A stretch of 64,000 nucleotides of DNA from Streptomyces longispororuber (GTDB lineage: Bacteria; Actinomycetota; Actinomycetes; Streptomycetales; Streptomycetaceae). Shown one piece after another: positions 8,782 through 17,124 of this stretch (positions are counted from its first letter, which is position 1; each line of letters starts with the position of its first letter). The DNA lies in NCBI RefSeq assembly GCF_014656095.1, contig NZ_BNBT01000021.1, positions 1 through 64,000 of the forward strand. The letters run 5' to 3'. The notes under the pieces are model-generated. The model was not told the DNA's origin. It made no database searches and saw only the letters and a program-made list of their open reading frames with translations. Position numbers and translations under genes: made by a program.

Positions 8782-9618
8782 TCAGGCCCCCGCGGACCCG
8801 GGCGTCTCACCGAGCACATGGAGCTGGGTGGCCACGGAGTGGAAGGCGGACAGCTCGGCGGCGGCGGCCTCCAGCTTGAGGAGTGCCTCCAGGGCGCCGG
8901 GCTCGGTGTCGACGAGGACGCCGGGGACCAGGTCGGCGAAGACCCGCACGCCGTGTACGCCGGTGACGCGCAGGCCCGCGCCCTCGACCAGACCGGTGAG
9001 CTGCTCAGCGGTGAAGCGGCGCGGCACGGGGTCGCCCTCGCCCCAGCGCCCGGCCGGGTCCTCCAGGGCCCGGTGGGCCTCGGTGAAGTGACCGGCGAGC
9101 GCGCGGGCGACGACGGCGCCGCCGAGGCCCGCGGCGAGCAGGCTCAGGACGCCGTCGGGGCGCAGCGCGCCGACGGCGTTGCGCACGCCCTCGGCCGGGT
9201 CGTCCACGTACTCCAGGACGCCGTGGCAGAGCACGGCGTCGTAGCCGCCGCGCTCGACGACGTCGAAGAGGCCGTGCACGTCGCCCTGGACGCCGCGCAC
9301 GCGGTCGGCCACCCCGGCCTCGGCGGCGCGGCGCTCCAGCGCGAACAGGGCGTTGGGGCTGGGGTCGACGACCGTGACGCGGTGCCCGAGGCGGGCGACG
9401 GGCACCGCGAAGTTGCCGCTGCCGCCGCCGGTGTCGAGGACCTCCAGGCCACCGGGGGCGGCGTCGCCCGCGACGGCCTTGACCCGGCGGTCGAGGGCGT
9501 CCTTGAGGACCTCCCAGACGACGGCGGTCCGCAGGGAGGCGCGCGGACGCGGGGGGTCGGAACGCAGCGACGCCGTGTGGGAGGGACGGTGGGAGGCGGG
9601 CGGCATCGGGTCCGACAC
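8782..9618 (-). CDS. Class I SAM-dependent methyltransferase
   Basis: Predicted methyltransferase of 278 residues with a Rossmann-type core. Motif I is LEVLDTGGGSGNFAVPVARLG, motif II VTVVDPSPNALFALERR, then GDVHGLFDVVERGGYDAVLCHGVLEYVDDP. The C-terminal half is alpha-rich and may shape the substrate site. It resembles CmoM/UbiE-like enzymes, but the substrate cannot be told. GTG 9618 is used, with GAGGAG nine bases upstream. It lies between the DUF3040 gene and the HEPN gene on the same strand. Confidence 0.87.
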   Translation of the reverse strand: MSDPMPPASHRPSHTASLRSDPPRPRASLRTAVVWEVLKDALDRRVKAVAGDAAPGGLEVLDTGGGSGNFAVPVARLGHRVTVVDPSPNALFALERRAAEAGVADRVRGVQGDVHGLFDVVERGGYDAVLCHGVLEYVDDPAEGVRNAVGALRPDGVLSLLAAGLGGAVVARALAGHFTEAHRALEDPAGRWGEGDPVPRRFTAEQLTGLVEGAGLRVTGVHGVRVFADLVPGVLVDTEPGALEALLKLEAAAAELSAFHSVATQLHVLGETPGSAGA

Positions 9619-9709
9619 GGCAGGTGACTCCTCGGCGTGCTCCGCCTGTGTCGGCGGGCTGTTCGGGTGCGGGCGGTCCCACCCTAATGGGAAGCGCACG
9701 GCCACCCCG

Positions 9710-9910
9710 CCGCCCCGTCCACCACCGCCCACCCCCGGCGGCCCGGCCCCGTCGGCCCGGCGCCGACCGCCTCGGCCTCACCGGCCCGGTGCCACCCGCC
9801 CCGTGCCGCCAGGCGGGCGGGTCACCCGGGGGACGGAAAGCGCACGGGCTGCGCCGCCCCGTCCACCGCCCACCCCCGGCCCCGTCGCCCCGGTGCCGAC
9901 CGCCCCGCGC
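9710..9910. repeat. Imperfect direct repeat in intergenic region
   Basis: The 374-bp gap 9619-9992 contains two similar Pro-codon-like stretches of about 45 bp (around 9712-9762 and 9855-9905) sharing CCGCCCCGTCCACC and CCCACCCCCGGC. No gene was recognised here. The repeat may only reflect local composition. Confidence 0.4.
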
Positions 9911-9992
9911 CGCCGGGCGGGCGGGTCACGGAGGAGGCGGGCGCGCCGCGGTTTCCGTGTGCCGAGGATCAGCGCGACCCGGTGTGCCGCGG

Positions 9993-10523
9993 TCAGCCCG
10001 CATCCGGTGACTCCTGACGCGCCTGGGGCAGCACGGGCTGGAGGACCAGCATCCGCTCGACCAGGCGCAGGAACATCGCCGCGTCCCGCAGCAGGTCGTC
10101 GGCGTCCCGGGCGCTGGCCGCCCCCTGTATGCCCGCCTCGGCGCGGGCCCTGCGGTCGGCCCCCGAGGCGAACAGCGCGCTCCACTCGGTCAGCTCGGGG
10201 GCTATCTCGGGCAGCACCTCCCAGGCGCTGCGGATCCGCTGCCGGCGCCGGGGCGCGAGCTCGGGGCGGCCGCGGGCGGCGAGGACCGCGGCCGCGGTGC
10301 GGAGGGCGGCGAGGTGGGCGGTGGCGTAGCGCTCGTTGGGCGGGTCGAGACGGGCCGCCTCGTCGAGTCCGGCGCGGGCCTGCGCGAGCAGTCCGAGGGC
10401 GGCGGGCGGGGCCGTGGCGCGGCGCAGGACGGGGTGCACGTCGCTCGCCGGGCCGGTCAGTGAGGGGGCAGGGCCTGCGGCGCGGCGCCGGCGAGCGGCG
10501 GCCGCTGCGTGCGAACGGGCCAT
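9993..10523 (-). CDS. SAV_6107-family HEPN domain protein
   Basis: All-helical protein of 176 residues matching the actinobacterial SAV_6107 HEPN family. Features are an Ala/Arg-rich start, then HPVLRRATAPPAALGLLAQARAGLDEA, ERYATAHLAALRTAAAVLA and a helical end RDAAMFLRLVERMLVLQP. HEPN domains are often RNases or nucleotide-binding partners, but no R-x4-6-H motif is obvious, so catalytic activity is unsure. ATG 10523 has a strong GGAGGT site. It is divergent from the ABC/YhgE/TetR operon. Confidence 0.85.
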   Translation of the reverse strand: MARSHAAAAARRRRAAGPAPSLTGPASDVHPVLRRATAPPAALGLLAQARAGLDEAARLDPPNERYATAHLAALRTAAAVLAARGRPELAPRRRQRIRSAWEVLPEIAPELTEWSALFASGADRRARAEAGIQGAASARDADDLLRDAAMFLRLVERMLVLQPVLPQARQESPDAG

Positions 10524-10645
10524 GACGAACCTCCTGTCGTCGTGTGACGGCGCAGTGGCCGTATGTGCCCATCGTGGGGTATGCCACTGACAATCCGTCC
10601 TGACCTGGACTTTTGCCCCGATCGAAGGTTCGCACTACCTTTTGT

Positions 10646-10659
10646 ACTGACTGGTCAGT
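10646..10659. promoter_or_regulatory. TetR-type operator upstream of the ABC/YhgE/TetR operon
   Basis: ACTGAC-TG-GTCAGT is a perfect 6-bp inverted repeat with 2-bp spacer, 55 bp before the first gene of the operon. It lies in a less GC-rich patch (TTTTGTACTGACTGGTCAGTT) that looks like a core promoter. The operon ends with its own TetR gene, so autorepression is the simplest reading. This is inference from position and symmetry. Confidence 0.7.
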
Positions 10660-10713
10660 TCAAAAACGCCCGGTCCACGCGTCCGGGAGTGGTGAGCAAG
10701 CGAGGAGGAACCC

Positions 10714-11730
10714 GTGGAGGCTCCGCACGGCGCCGCCGTCAGCGCGGTGGGCTTCGGGCTCGAAGGGCCGCGCGGCCCGGTGTTCCGCGACATCGGCTTC
10801 GCGGCGGAGCCCGGCGCGCTCATCGCCGTCGAGGGGCCGTCCGGCTCCGGCCGCACCTGTCTTCTGCTCGCCCTCACGGGACGTATGCGGGCGACCGAGG
10901 GGACGGCGTCGGTGGGCCGCCACCGGCTGCCGGACCAGCTCGCCGCCGTGCGCCGCGTCAGCGCCCTGGGGCCCGTGCCCGGCGTGACCGACCTGGAGCC
11001 CGCGCTGACCGTCGCCGAGCACCTGCGGGAGCGGGCGCTGCTCCAGCGGCGGTTCGAGGGCTCGCTGCGCTCGCTGCTGCGGCCGCGGGCCGAGCGGGCG
11101 GCCGTGTCCCGGCTGGTGATCGACACGGCCCTGCGGGCCGCCGGGCTCGACGTCGCCGCCCTGCCCAAGGGCGCGCGGACCGCCGTGCGCGATCTGGACC
11201 GGCTTGAGGTGCTGCGCCTTTCGGTGGCGCTCGCGCTCATCGGGCGCCCCCGGCTGCTGGGCGTCGACGACGTCGACCTCAAGCTCTCGGCCGCCGAACG
11301 GGCCGCAGCCTGGGACCTGCTCAGGGCCGTCGCCGCAGGCGGGACCACGGTCGTGGCCGTCTGCCGCGAGGCCCCCGAGGACGCGCTCGTCGTATCGACC
11401 GCCCCGCGCGCGTACGCCGACGACAGCGACGTACAGGACCCCACCGCACCACCCGGGGACGCCGGCGAGGACGACACGTACGACGAGCACGGCCCGTACG
11501 ACGAGTACGACGGGCACGACGAGTACTACGAGAGCGACGGGCGCGACGAGAGCGCGGCGCACGACGGGCACGACGCCCAGGACGCGCACCACCAGGCCGC
11601 CCACCACGAGGCCGCGGACCACGAGGCCGCGGACCACGGCACCGTCCCGGCACGCGGCGGCGTGCGGGACGGCTCCGACGACGACGGGGAGGAGGCAGCG
11701 GATGCGTTCCCCGAAGCTCGCCGCGCTTGA
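10714..11730 (+). CDS. Degenerate ABC-type ATP-binding protein with His/Asp-rich tail
   Basis: 338 residues, partner of the YhgE/Pip protein that follows. The N-terminal ~230 residues have an ABC fold, but key motifs are altered. Walker A is GPSGSGRT (residues 41-48, Arg for the usual Lys). No Gln is seen at the Q-loop (SALGPVPG), the LSGGQ signature is replaced by LDRLEVLRLSVAL, Walker B reads RLLGVDDVD, and the H-loop His is Cys (VVAVCREA). The last ~100 residues are low complexity, rich in Asp, Glu, His, Tyr and Ala, partly from a 15-bp DNA repeat (GACCACGAGGCCGCG). GTG 10714 follows GAGGAGG. The 3' end overlaps the next gene by 29 bp. Confidence 0.85.
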   Translation: MEAPHGAAVSAVGFGLEGPRGPVFRDIGFAAEPGALIAVEGPSGSGRTCLLLALTGRMRATEGTASVGRHRLPDQLAAVRRVSALGPVPGVTDLEPALTVAEHLRERALLQRRFEGSLRSLLRPRAERAAVSRLVIDTALRAAGLDVAALPKGARTAVRDLDRLEVLRLSVALALIGRPRLLGVDDVDLKLSAAERAAAWDLLRAVAAGGTTVVAVCREAPEDALVVSTAPRAYADDSDVQDPTAPPGDAGEDDTYDEHGPYDEYDGHDEYYESDGRDESAAHDGHDAQDAHHQAAHHEAADHEAADHGTVPARGGVRDGSDDDGEEAADAFPEARRA

Positions 11731-13792
11731 GCTCAAGCGCTTCGGCAGGGGCCGGCTCCCGCGCGCGGCACTGGTCGCGCTCCTGCTGCTGCCGCTGCTG
11801 TACGGCGCGCTGTACCTGTGCTCGTTCTGGGACCCCTACGGCCACCTGGACCGCATCCCCGTGGCGCTCGTGAACGACGACAAGGGGGCCACGGTCGACG
11901 GTGAGAAGCTCCGGGCGGGCGACGGCATCGCCGACAGGCTCCGGGACAGTGGGACGTTCGACTGGCACGAGGTGAGCGCGGCACAGGCCCGTGAGGGCGT
12001 CGAGAGCGGCACCTACTACCTGTCGCTGACCATGCCGTCCGACTTCAGCGAGCGCGTCGCGTCGAGCTCCGGCGACTCCCCCGGGACCGGGGCCCTGCAG
12101 GTCCGTACGAACGACGCGAACAACTACATCGTGGGGCAGATCTCGCGCTCGGTCTTCTCCGAGGTGCGCCGGGCCGCGTCCACGAAGGCCTCGCGGAGCT
12201 TCTTCGACAAGATCTTCGTCTCGTTCTCCGACATCCACGGGAAGACCGAGCGGGCCGCCAAGGGCGCCGACCGGCTCGAAGGCGGCATCGGAAAGGCCGA
12301 GAAGGGCTCCAAGGACCTCGTCGACGGCCTGCGGCACGCCAAGGACGGCAGCGGCGACCTCGTCGGCGGCCTGAAGAAGCTGCACACGGGCGCGGGCGAC
12401 CTGGAGGACGGATCACGCCGCGTCGCCGACGGCACCCGGAAGCTGGCCGACCGGGTCAACGGCGCCGCAGGGAAGGTACGGCCCTACCTGAAGGACAACG
12501 GCAAGGCCCTGGGTGACACCGCACGGCTCGTGGCGGACTCCTCCCGGGCCGTCCGCCACCACCTGGACACCCTGGTCGAGAAGGCCCCCAAGGCCGCCAC
12601 CGACGCCAAGGAGGCCTCGGCCGCGCTGAACGGCGTCTACGAGGAGCAGTGCCGCCCCCTCCCCGGGCGCGAGGCCGAGCCCTGGTGCCCGAAGCTGAAG
12701 AAGGCCAAGCAGGCGGCGGCCGACGTCGCGGTGGTCGCGGCGGACCTCGACACGCTCGTCAAGGACCGCCGCGGCGACCTGAAGACGCTCGACACGAACC
12801 TCGCGAAGCTCCAGACCAAGGCCCGGGCCCTCGCCGACCGCGCCCCGCACCTGGACGAGGACCTGGAGAAGACCGTCCGGGACGTCAACGCGCTCAACAG
12901 GGGCGCGGGCGAGGTCGTCAAGGGCGCCAGGAAGCTGCGCACGGGCCTCGGCACCGCCAAGACCGGCGCCACCGACCTGGACACGGGCGTCGGCAGGCTC
13001 CGCACGGGCGCCTCGGACCTGGAGGGCGGCATGTTCAAGCTGGCCGACGGTTCGCGGAAGCTGGCGGGCGGGCTGCACGACGGCGTCAAGAAGATCCCCG
13101 ACTACGACAAGAAGGACCGCGACCGGCGCACCGACGTGATGGCCGACCCGGTGCAGCTCGCCTCCCGGTCGCTGCACAAGGCGCCCAACTACGGCACCGG
13201 TTTCGCCCCGTACTTCATCCCGCTGTCCCTGTGGGTCGGCGCGATGGTGGCGTACATGCTGATCCCGCCGCTCAACCGGCGCGCGCTCGCCGCGGGCGCC
13301 TCCGCGTGGCGGATCGCGCTCGCCGGCTGGCTGCCGGTCGCGGCCCTCGGGGTGCTCCAGGTGGCGGCGCTGATGTCCGTGCTGCACTGGGGCCTCGGGC
13401 TGCGGATGACGCGGGCCGCGGGCACGATCGGCTTCCTGGTCCTGGTGACGGGCTGCTTCGCGGCCCTCGTGCAGTGGCTGAACGCGCGCTTCGGGGCGGC
13501 CGGGCGGATCCTCGTCCTGGCGCTCCTGATGCTTCAGCTCACGTCGGCGGGCGGCACCTACCCGGTGCAGACGAGCCCCGGCTTCTTCCGCGCGATCCAC
13601 CCCTACCTGCCGATGAGTTACGTCGTCGACGCCCTCAGGAGGCTCATCACGGGCGGCGGCACGGGCCCGGTCTGGCAGGCGTGCGCGGTCCTCGCGGCCT
13701 TCACCGCGGGCGCCCTCGCGCTGACCGCCGTCTCCGCGCGCCGCAAGCAGGTGTGGACACTGGAGCGGCTGCATCCGGAGCTGAGCCTGTGA
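11702..13792 (+). CDS. YhgE/Pip family membrane protein
   Basis: 696-residue membrane protein of the YhgE/Pip (ABC-2 like) family, related to the phage infection protein of lactic acid bacteria and to type VII secretion-linked proteins. One N-terminal helix (ALVALLLLPLLYGALYLCSFWDP) is followed by a long extracytoplasmic domain with many heptad-like repeats (GAGDLEDGSRRVADGTRKLADRV and GATDLDTGVGRLRTGASDL types). At least five C-terminal helices begin at FIPLSLWVGAMVAYMLI. ATG 11702 has GGAGG upstream and overlaps the ATPase gene. Its stop overlaps the TetR start, so the three genes are coupled. The function in Streptomyces is unknown. Confidence 0.92.
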   Translation: MRSPKLAALELKRFGRGRLPRAALVALLLLPLLYGALYLCSFWDPYGHLDRIPVALVNDDKGATVDGEKLRAGDGIADRLRDSGTFDWHEVSAAQAREGVESGTYYLSLTMPSDFSERVASSSGDSPGTGALQVRTNDANNYIVGQISRSVFSEVRRAASTKASRSFFDKIFVSFSDIHGKTERAAKGADRLEGGIGKAEKGSKDLVDGLRHAKDGSGDLVGGLKKLHTGAGDLEDGSRRVADGTRKLADRVNGAAGKVRPYLKDNGKALGDTARLVADSSRAVRHHLDTLVEKAPKAATDAKEASAALNGVYEEQCRPLPGREAEPWCPKLKKAKQAAADVAVVAADLDTLVKDRRGDLKTLDTNLAKLQTKARALADRAPHLDEDLEKTVRDVNALNRGAGEVVKGARKLRTGLGTAKTGATDLDTGVGRLRTGASDLEGGMFKLADGSRKLAGGLHDGVKKIPDYDKKDRDRRTDVMADPVQLASRSLHKAPNYGTGFAPYFIPLSLWVGAMVAYMLIPPLNRRALAAGASAWRIALAGWLPVAALGVLQVAALMSVLHWGLGLRMTRAAGTIGFLVLVTGCFAALVQWLNARFGAAGRILVLALLMLQLTSAGGTYPVQTSPGFFRAIHPYLPMSYVVDALRRLITGGGTGPVWQACAVLAAFTAGALALTAVSARRKQVWTLERLHPELSL

Positions 13793-14448
13793 ACGGGCCG
13801 GCACCTGTGAAAATCTCTCCCATGGAACGAAGCGCAAGCGGCGGGGGCAGTACACGGCGCGAGGCCACCCGGCAGAAGCTCTACGAGGCCGCCGTCACCC
13901 TCATCGCGGAACAGGGGTTCTCCGCCACGACAGTTGACGAGATCGCCGAACGGGCGGGGGTGGCGAAGGGCACGGTCTACTACAACTTCGCCAGCAAGTC
14001 CGTCCTCTTCGAGGAGCTGCTGCGGCACGGGGTCGGCCTGCTCACGGCCTCGTTGCGGGACGCCGCCGAGCGGGTCGCCCTGGAGGGCGGCAGCAAGGTC
14101 GACGCCCTGGACGCGATGATCCGCGCGGGCCTGGTCTTCATCGACCGCTACCCGGCCTTCACCCAGCTCTACGTCGCCGAGCTGTGGCGCACGAACCGCG
14201 CCTGGCAGTCCACCCTGATGGTGGTCCGGCAGCAGGCCGTGGCCGTCGTGGAGGACGTGCTGCGCGCGGGCGTGGCCAACGGCGAGCTGAGCGAGGAGAT
14301 CGACATCCCGCTGACGGCCGCCGCGCTGGTCGGCATGGTCCTGGTCGCCGCGCTCGACTGGCAGTCCTTCCAGCCGGAACGCACGCTCGACGACGTCCAC
14401 GCGGCGCTGTCCCGGCTGCTCCAGGGCCGGGTGAGCGGCACCCGCTGA
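13789..14448 (+). CDS. TetR-family regulator of the YhgE operon
   Basis: 219-residue TetR protein. The helix-turn-helix is clear (REATRQKLYEAAVTLIAEQGFSATTVDEIAERAGVAKGTVYYNFASKSVLFEELL), followed by an all-helical ligand domain (IDRYPAFTQLYVAELWRTNRAWQ). GTG 13789 overlaps the YhgE stop (GTGA). GTG 13807 and ATG 13822 are in-frame alternatives, the last giving MERSASGGGSTRRE. It is probably an autorepressor of the operon through the inverted repeat at 10646-10659. Confidence 0.92.
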   Translation: MNGPAPVKISPMERSASGGGSTRREATRQKLYEAAVTLIAEQGFSATTVDEIAERAGVAKGTVYYNFASKSVLFEELLRHGVGLLTASLRDAAERVALEGGSKVDALDAMIRAGLVFIDRYPAFTQLYVAELWRTNRAWQSTLMVVRQQAVAVVEDVLRAGVANGELSEEIDIPLTAAALVGMVLVAALDWQSFQPERTLDDVHAALSRLLQGRVSGTR

Positions 14449-14544
14449 CCCGCGGGGTCCCCGGCCCGGCCGAGGGCGCCTCACCCGTTCGGGCGATTCC
14501 CGCGCCCTGAGCGCACGGGCATCCGTACGGCCGGAGCGTCGCGC

Positions 14545-14592
14545 GGCGCCGGTCCGGTGAGCCTGGCAGTCCAGGCCCCCCGGACCGGCGCC
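14545..14592 (+). terminator. Strong hairpin terminator after the TetR gene
   Basis: A perfect 13-bp stem (14545-14557 with 14580-14592) encloses a 22-nt loop that holds an inner 6-bp stem (GCCTGG CAGT CCAGGC). It is about 100 bp beyond the TetR stop. The rest of the 415-bp gap 14449-14863 is GC-rich with no gene recognised, except the promoter of the next gene at its end. Confidence 0.75.
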
Positions 14593-14851
14593 CGCGTGTC
14601 CCCCGCGCGACCCCCGTGGTCGTTCCCCCGGGTCACCCCCGTGCCCCCGCCCGCGGCGGGAGGAGCGGCCAAGGGCGCCGCCACCGTTCCGCCGCCCCGT
14701 GTCGGCGGTGCCGGTGCCGTGCCCTTCGTCGCGCCCTCACTCTCCCGTCCCCGCGGGCCGGACCCCATCCGCGCGGGTACTCATCTCCGTCCCTAGGTAC
14801 GGATACTCACCCCCGGGCGCTCATCCGCGGGCCGGACCGCCGCCCGCTGGT

Positions 14852-14857
14852 TACGAT
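14852..14857 (+). promoter_or_regulatory. -10 element TACGAT for a leaderless DUF4126 mRNA
   Basis: TACGAT ends six bases before GTG 14864. Transcription would begin at or next to the start codon, so the mRNA is probably leaderless; no ribosome site is visible. Confidence 0.5.
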
Positions 14858-14863
14858 CGCGCC

Positions 14864-15472
14864 GTGTCCGTACTTCCCCTGGTGTTCACCAGCGGCTGGG
14901 CCAGCGGGATCAACGCCTACGCGGTGGTCCTGCTCCTCGGTGTCTTCGGCGCCACGGGAGTGTCCGACGAGGTGCCCGAGGCGCTGCGGAGCCCCGGCGT
15001 CCTGATCGCGGCCGGGGTGCTCTTCGCCTGCGAGGCCGTCGCCGACAAGATCCCGTACGTGGACTCGGTGTGGGACACCGCGCACACGGTCGTCCGGCCG
15101 GTGTCAGGCGCCTGGGTGGCGGCGCTGCTGGCCGGGCAGAGCGGCTCCCTGCCGGAGGTGGCGGCGGGCGCCGTCGGCGGGACGACGGCGCTGGCCAGCC
15201 ACGCCGTCAAGGCCGGGACGCGGATGGCCGTGAACACCTCGCCGGAGCCGTTCAGCAACGTCCTCGTGAGCACCGCGGAGGACCTCGGCGTCGGCGGTGT
15301 CGTCAGCTTCGCCATGTTCCACCCCCGGGCCGCCGCCGTGATCGCGGGCGTGCTGCTGCTCATCGGCCTGGTGCTGCTGCTGTTCCTCGCCTCCCGGATC
15401 CGCCGGTTCCGGCGCCGCCGGGCCCAGCGCCGCGAGGAACGCCGCCTGGCGGCGGGGCGACCACCGGGCTGA
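14864..15472 (+). CDS. DUF4126 domain-containing membrane protein
   Basis: 202-residue integral membrane protein of unknown function. The DUF4126 start VLPLVFTSGWASGINAYAVVLLLGVFGATG is clear, with four or five helices in all and the conserved GTTALASHAVKAGTRMAVNTSPEP loop. The C-terminal helix (AAAVIAGVLLLIGLVLLLFLA) runs into a strongly basic tail (RIRRFRRRRAQRREERR). GTG 14864 is chosen as start from the family N-terminus and the -10 element just upstream. Confidence 0.88.
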   Translation: MSVLPLVFTSGWASGINAYAVVLLLGVFGATGVSDEVPEALRSPGVLIAAGVLFACEAVADKIPYVDSVWDTAHTVVRPVSGAWVAALLAGQSGSLPEVAAGAVGGTTALASHAVKAGTRMAVNTSPEPFSNVLVSTAEDLGVGGVVSFAMFHPRAAAVIAGVLLLIGLVLLLFLASRIRRFRRRRAQRREERRLAAGRPPG

Positions 15473-15545
15473 GCGGGGCGCCCCGGCGGGGCGGTCGGGC
15501 CGGGCGGCCGCGGCGCTGTCGGTTGCGGCGGATAAAGTCCCTGGC

Positions 15546-17084
15546 ATGGCACGGATTGTGGTGATCGGCGCCGGGATGGGCGCGATGACGGCCGCCGCCC
15601 GGCTGGCCGTCGCGGGCCACCGGGTGGTGGTGCACGAGTGCGCGGAGACGTACGGCGGCGCGCTCGGCCGCGTGGAGCGCGACGGCTTCGCCTTCGACAC
15701 GGGCCCGGCCCTGCTCCACCTCCCGGCGGTCTACCGCGACCTGTTCGTGAAGACCGGCAAGCAGCCCCTGGAGGACTGCGTCGAGCTGTCGCAGGTCGAG
15801 CCCGCGGTCCGGCACGTCTTCGCCGACGGCACGGCCGTGGACCTGCCGAACGCCTCGCGCGCGGGCGTCGCCGAGGCCCTGGACGCGGCGCTCGGCCCCG
15901 GTGCGGGCGCGCGCTGGTCGGCGTTCATGAACCGCGCGCGGGAGGCCTGGGACCGCACCCGCCGCCCCCTGCTCGAAGAGCCCCTGTGGCCGAACTGGCA
16001 GGTGCTGGCCGAGCGCGAGCCGTACCCCGCGGTGGCCGAGCGCCGCCTCTTCCGCCGCGAGCGGCGCGCGGCCACCCTCGCCGAGATCGGCGCCTACGAG
16101 CTGGGCGGCGAGCCCCGGCTGTGCGCGCTCCTGGAGCACTTCGCGCTGGCGCACGGCCTCGACCCGAGGACGGCCCCGGCGAGCGCCGCCGTCCTGCCGT
16201 ACCTGGAGCAGACGTTCGGCACCTGGTCGGTGCGCGGCGGCCTGCGGGCGCTGGCGGCCGCGGTGTACGAGCGGTGCCTGGCCCGGCGGGTGGAGTTCGC
16301 CTTCGGCTCGGCGGTGACGCGGATCGCGGTGAAGGACGGCGGTGCCGCGGGCGTCGAGCTGGCCGACGGGACCGTCGTGGACGCGGACTTCGTGGTGGCG
16401 GGCGTGGCGCCGGGCGTCCTGGAGCGGCTGCTGCCGGGCGAGCGCGTGCGCGCCGAGGGTGAGGTGCCCGCACAGGGCGGCCCCGGCGGTCCCGGCCGCC
16501 CCAGCCGTCTCACGGTGCTGCTGGCCCTGCGCGGCGCGCGCCCCGAGGGCACACCCCACCGGACGGTGGTGCACGCCCCCGACCGGGACGCGGAGCTGAA
16601 CCGCCTGTTCGACGCCCCGGGCGCCGGGACCGCGCCGCCCGCGGTGACCGTGCTCCGGCCCGACGACGCGACCGTGGTGCCCGACGCCGGGCACGAGGCG
16701 GTCACCCTGACCGCCACCGTGCCCGCGTACGCCGGTGGGCCGGACGGGGCGGCGCGGGACGCCTTCGCCGCACAGGCCGAGCAGATGATCGCCCGCGCCG
16801 AGCGTGCCGTGCCCGGGCTACGGGACCGCCTGCTGTGGCACGAGGTCCGCACGCCCGTCGACGTGGCGGAGGCCACCGGCGCCGACGGCGGGGCGGTCCC
16901 GGCACCCGCGCTGGCGGCGGCGGACGGCCGGCTGCTGCACCCGGCCAACAGCACGTCGCTGCGCGGTCTTTTCGCGGTGGGCGGCTGGGCGCACCCCGGC
17001 GGCGGCCTGCCGCACGCGGGCATGTCCGGCACGCTGGCCGCCGGGCTGATCGTGGAGGGACCGGAGTTCCGCGGCTCGCAGTGA
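15546..17084 (+). CDS. Phytoene-desaturase-like FAD-dependent oxidoreductase
   Basis: 512-residue flavoprotein of the NAD(P)/FAD amine oxidase and phytoene desaturase superfamily. The N-terminal dinucleotide fold is MARIVVIGAGMGAMTAAARLAVAGHRVVVHE, then GGALGRVERDGFAFDTGPALLHLP. The C-terminal flavin motif is LRGLFAVGGWAHPGGGLPHAGMSGTLAAGLI. No carotenoid genes lie nearby, so the substrate is open. ATG 15546 sits seven bases after a TAAAGT hexamer (15533-15538), suggesting a leaderless transcript. It converges with the membrane-protein gene downstream. Confidence 0.88.
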   Translation: MARIVVIGAGMGAMTAAARLAVAGHRVVVHECAETYGGALGRVERDGFAFDTGPALLHLPAVYRDLFVKTGKQPLEDCVELSQVEPAVRHVFADGTAVDLPNASRAGVAEALDAALGPGAGARWSAFMNRAREAWDRTRRPLLEEPLWPNWQVLAEREPYPAVAERRLFRRERRAATLAEIGAYELGGEPRLCALLEHFALAHGLDPRTAPASAAVLPYLEQTFGTWSVRGGLRALAAAVYERCLARRVEFAFGSAVTRIAVKDGGAAGVELADGTVVDADFVVAGVAPGVLERLLPGERVRAEGEVPAQGGPGGPGRPSRLTVLLALRGARPEGTPHRTVVHAPDRDAELNRLFDAPGAGTAPPAVTVLRPDDATVVPDAGHEAVTLTATVPAYAGGPDGAARDAFAAQAEQMIARAERAVPGLRDRLLWHEVRTPVDVAEATGADGGAVPAPALAAADGRLLHPANSTSLRGLFAVGGWAHPGGGLPHAGMSGTLAAGLIVEGPEFRGSQ

Positions 17085-17088
17085 GCCG

Positions 17089-17113
17089 GGGCCGCCCCTG
17101 CGGGAGGCGGCCC
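17089..17113. terminator. Hairpin between convergent genes
   Basis: An 8-bp stem (GGGCCGCC at 17089-17096 with its complement at 17106-17113) with a 9-nt loop sits in the 40-bp gap between two convergent stop codons. It could act in both directions. Confidence 0.55.
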
Positions 17114-17124
17114 GTGCCGGGACC

